Assembly (NCBI GenBank): GCA_002329395.1
Contig: DCTQ01000001.1
Span: forward strand, 1-7,420
Direction of reading: 5' to 3'
DNA length: 7,420 bases
DNA from: Candidatus Avelusimicrobium alvi
Lineage (GTDB): Bacteria > Elusimicrobiota > Elusimicrobia > Elusimicrobiales > Elusimicrobiaceae
Shown here piece by piece: positions 6,521-7,420 of the stretch; position 1 is the stretch's first letter, and every line of letters starts with the position of its first letter. Under the pieces are notes generated by a model. The model did no database searches, had not been told where the DNA came from, and saw only the letters and a program-made list of their open reading frames with translations. The position numbers and the translations under genes are program-made.

Positions 6521-7207
6521 TTAGAACGTATAGCGCAAGCCTAACACCACTTCGTGGGAAGTCAAATCAAAATCCAATTTTTCTTCCTGCGTTCTCCAGG
6601 TGGAGCCGGCGGCGTAGTCTTCTTTATACAGGCCGGCCATTCCGCTGAAGTGGCCCAAATCCGTATAGCGGTAGCCTAGGTCCAGCGTCAGCTGTTGGGT
6701 TAAGCGCACGCCGACGCCCGCGCCCACGTTCCAGCCCAGCTTCCAGTCGGACACGCGGCTTTCGGGAATGGAGTAGCGGCCGCTCTGGAAGTTGTAGTCC
6801 GCCGAGGCGTTGCTCACGCCGATACCCGCGCCGATATACGGCGTAAAAATCGTGCCGGTATTAACGTCAAAATACATATTTACGAACAGGGTTTTGCTGT
6901 CCAGGTGGCTGGCGCGGTCTTCATTGGAGTGCGGGTCTCCGTTGTCTCTGCCGCTGAATTCAAAATAGCTGGCGGAAACGCCGGAGTATTCCAGTTCCGC
7001 GCGCAGCGAGCCGACGGATTCCTGTAAGACCGACGCGCCCACGGCCCACTTGGCGCCGAGAGCGTTGTCGTAATCAAAATTATCCGTTTTAATTTGGCTG
7101 TGAGAGCCTTTCAACGAAAAATACGGCAAGGTTTCGGCCGAAACGTTCACAGCCGACAGGCACAACACGGCCGCCAGCGCAAATACTGCATGTTGAAGTA
7201 ATTTCAT
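6521..7207 (-). CDS. Outer-membrane beta-barrel protein (opacity/OmpW-like porin family)
   Basis: This 228-residue secreted protein has a signal peptide of MKLLQH plus a hydrophobic core, with likely cleavage after NVSA (residue 24). The mature part alternates polar and hydrophobic residues as in an 8-stranded barrel. Recognisable family stretches are TPYIGAGIGVSNASADY (122-138), LGWNVGAGVGVRLTQQLTLDLGYRY (157-181) and the terminal strand EVVLGLRYTF, ending in Phe as required for BAM-dependent insertion. The role may be structural or small-molecule passage; the family does not settle it. The start is ATG at 7205-7207, preceded by GGGAG eight bases upstream. An in-frame ATG at 7220-7222 would add MGEIK but would bury the ribosome site in the coding region. 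It is monocistronic and convergent with the phosphorylase gene, with a leader hairpin. Confidence 0.85.
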   Translation of the reverse strand: MKLLQHAVFALAAVLCLSAVNVSAETLPYFSLKGSHSQIKTDNFDYDNALGAKWAVGASVLQESVGSLRAELEYSGVSASYFEFSGRDNGDPHSNEDRASHLDSKTLFVNMYFDVNTGTIFTPYIGAGIGVSNASADYNFQSGRYSIPESRVSDWKLGWNVGAGVGVRLTQQLTLDLGYRYTDLGHFSGMAGLYKEDYAAGSTWRTQEEKLDFDLTSHEVVLGLRYTF

Positions 7208-7215
7208 TTTTATTT

Positions 7216-7220
7216 CTCCC
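7216..7220 (-). promoter_or_regulatory. Ribosome binding site of the outer-membrane protein gene
   Basis: GGGAG on the minus strand sits eight bases before the ATG at 7205-7207. This spacing selects that start over the ATG at 7220-7222, which overlaps the site itself. Confidence 0.7.
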
Positions 7221-7226
7221 ATAAAC

Positions 7227-7246
7227 GGGCCGGACAGAACCGGCCC
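7227..7246 (-). promoter_or_regulatory. Stem-loop in the mRNA leader of the outer-membrane protein gene
   Basis: GGGCCGG (7227-7233) and CCGGCCC (7240-7246) form a perfect, all-GC 7-bp stem with a 6-base loop. It ends six bases before the ribosome site and has no T run, so it is not a terminator. Hairpins placed like this stabilise outer-membrane protein mRNAs such as ompA in Escherichia coli; that role here is inferred. Confidence 0.55.
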
Positions 7247-7285
7247 AAATTAACGGACCGCCGGCAAGCAAAACAGCACCGAAAC

Positions 7286-7291
7286 ATTCTA
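7286..7291 (-). promoter_or_regulatory. Weak candidate -10 element of the outer-membrane protein gene
   Basis: TAGAAT on the minus strand is one base from the -10 consensus and would give a leader of about 70 bases containing the stem-loop at 7227-7246. No good -35 is seen at the right distance (TGTTTC at 17 bases). Confidence 0.2.
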
Positions 7292-7343
7292 TGGGAGGAG
7301 ATAAGCGGGAAACAGAATGACAGATAGAACGAACAAAAACAGC

Positions 7344-7400
7344 TTGTAGGGCGTTTTTACACAGGGGTATCCATTTTGCCTTCCGAGCACCGTCCTACAA
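7344..7400. repeat. 57-base unit bounded by 10-bp inverted repeats
   Basis: TTGTAGGGCG (7344-7353) and CGTCCTACAA (7391-7400) are inverted repeats with nine Watson-Crick pairs and one G-T pair, enclosing 37 bases. No target-site duplication is evident next to the ends. It lies in the gene-free 7223-7420 stretch. It could be a small mobile palindromic element, a structured RNA part, or chance; only one copy is visible. Confidence 0.35.
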
Positions 7401-7408
7401 AATTTATC

Positions 7409-7420
7409 AAAAAAAAAAAA
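7409..7420 (-). other. Run of 12 A at the window edge (T tract on the minus strand)
   Basis: The last 12 bases are all A, so the minus strand reads a T tract here. This could be the tail of a terminator for a minus-strand gene lying just right of the window; the stem, if any, would be outside the view. Confidence 0.25.

Noticed and set aside
7208..7222. Upstream ATG at 7220-7222 for the outer-membrane protein
   Set aside because: It would place the GGGAG ribosome site inside the coding region and put MGEIK before an otherwise standard signal peptide start.
1..7420. Mobile element, CRISPR array, tRNA or defence system
   Set aside because: No transposase, integrase, nuclease, spaced direct repeats or cloverleaf-like sequence was found. 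All long genes are housekeeping families.

Overview
The window (about 53% GC by eye) reads as ordinary chromosomal DNA of a diderm (Gram-negative-type) bacterium. Two proteins support an outer membrane: an AsmA-family protein, and a secreted beta-barrel protein with a cleavable signal peptide that ends in the Tyr-Thr-Phe tail typical of outer-membrane barrels. Gene content and codon style remind me of gut Elusimicrobiota, but that is an impression only and I hold it at low confidence. No phage, insertion-sequence, CRISPR, tRNA or rRNA signal is visible.

Layout from left to right. Positions 1-116 hold two hairpins that look like back-to-back terminators: one for a plus-strand gene outside the window and one for the minus-strand unit that ends at 117. 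Positions 117-2973 (minus) are a two-gene unit, queH followed by an asmA-like gene. The genes overlap by 20 bases, and the second starts at a GTG with its ribosome site inside queH. Positions 2974-3176 are intergenic, with the corA terminator and a second weaker hairpin. Positions 3177-4091 (minus) are a CorA-type divalent-cation transporter with a textbook sigma70-type promoter at 4124-4152. Positions 4167-5528 (minus) are a sodium:alanine/glycine symporter (AGCS family) with no visible terminator before corA. A 66-base divergent intergenic region (5529-5594) carries a 19-base imperfect palindrome. Positions 5595-6341 (plus) are a nucleoside phosphorylase-family protein, followed by a strong bidirectional terminator at 6357-6392. 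Positions 6521-7207 (minus) are the outer-membrane beta-barrel protein, with a stem-loop in its mRNA leader. The right end (7223-7420) has no gene but contains a 57-base inverted-repeat unit and ends in a run of 12 A.

The genes cover several housekeeping tasks: queuosine tRNA modification, envelope maintenance, cation uptake, amino-acid uptake, nucleoside salvage and an outer-membrane protein. They do not form one evident pathway. The only pairs with a sequence-level link are queH/asmA (overlap) and the symporter/phosphorylase pair (shared divergent control region). I did not find a convincing new multi-gene system; the best leads are regulatory.
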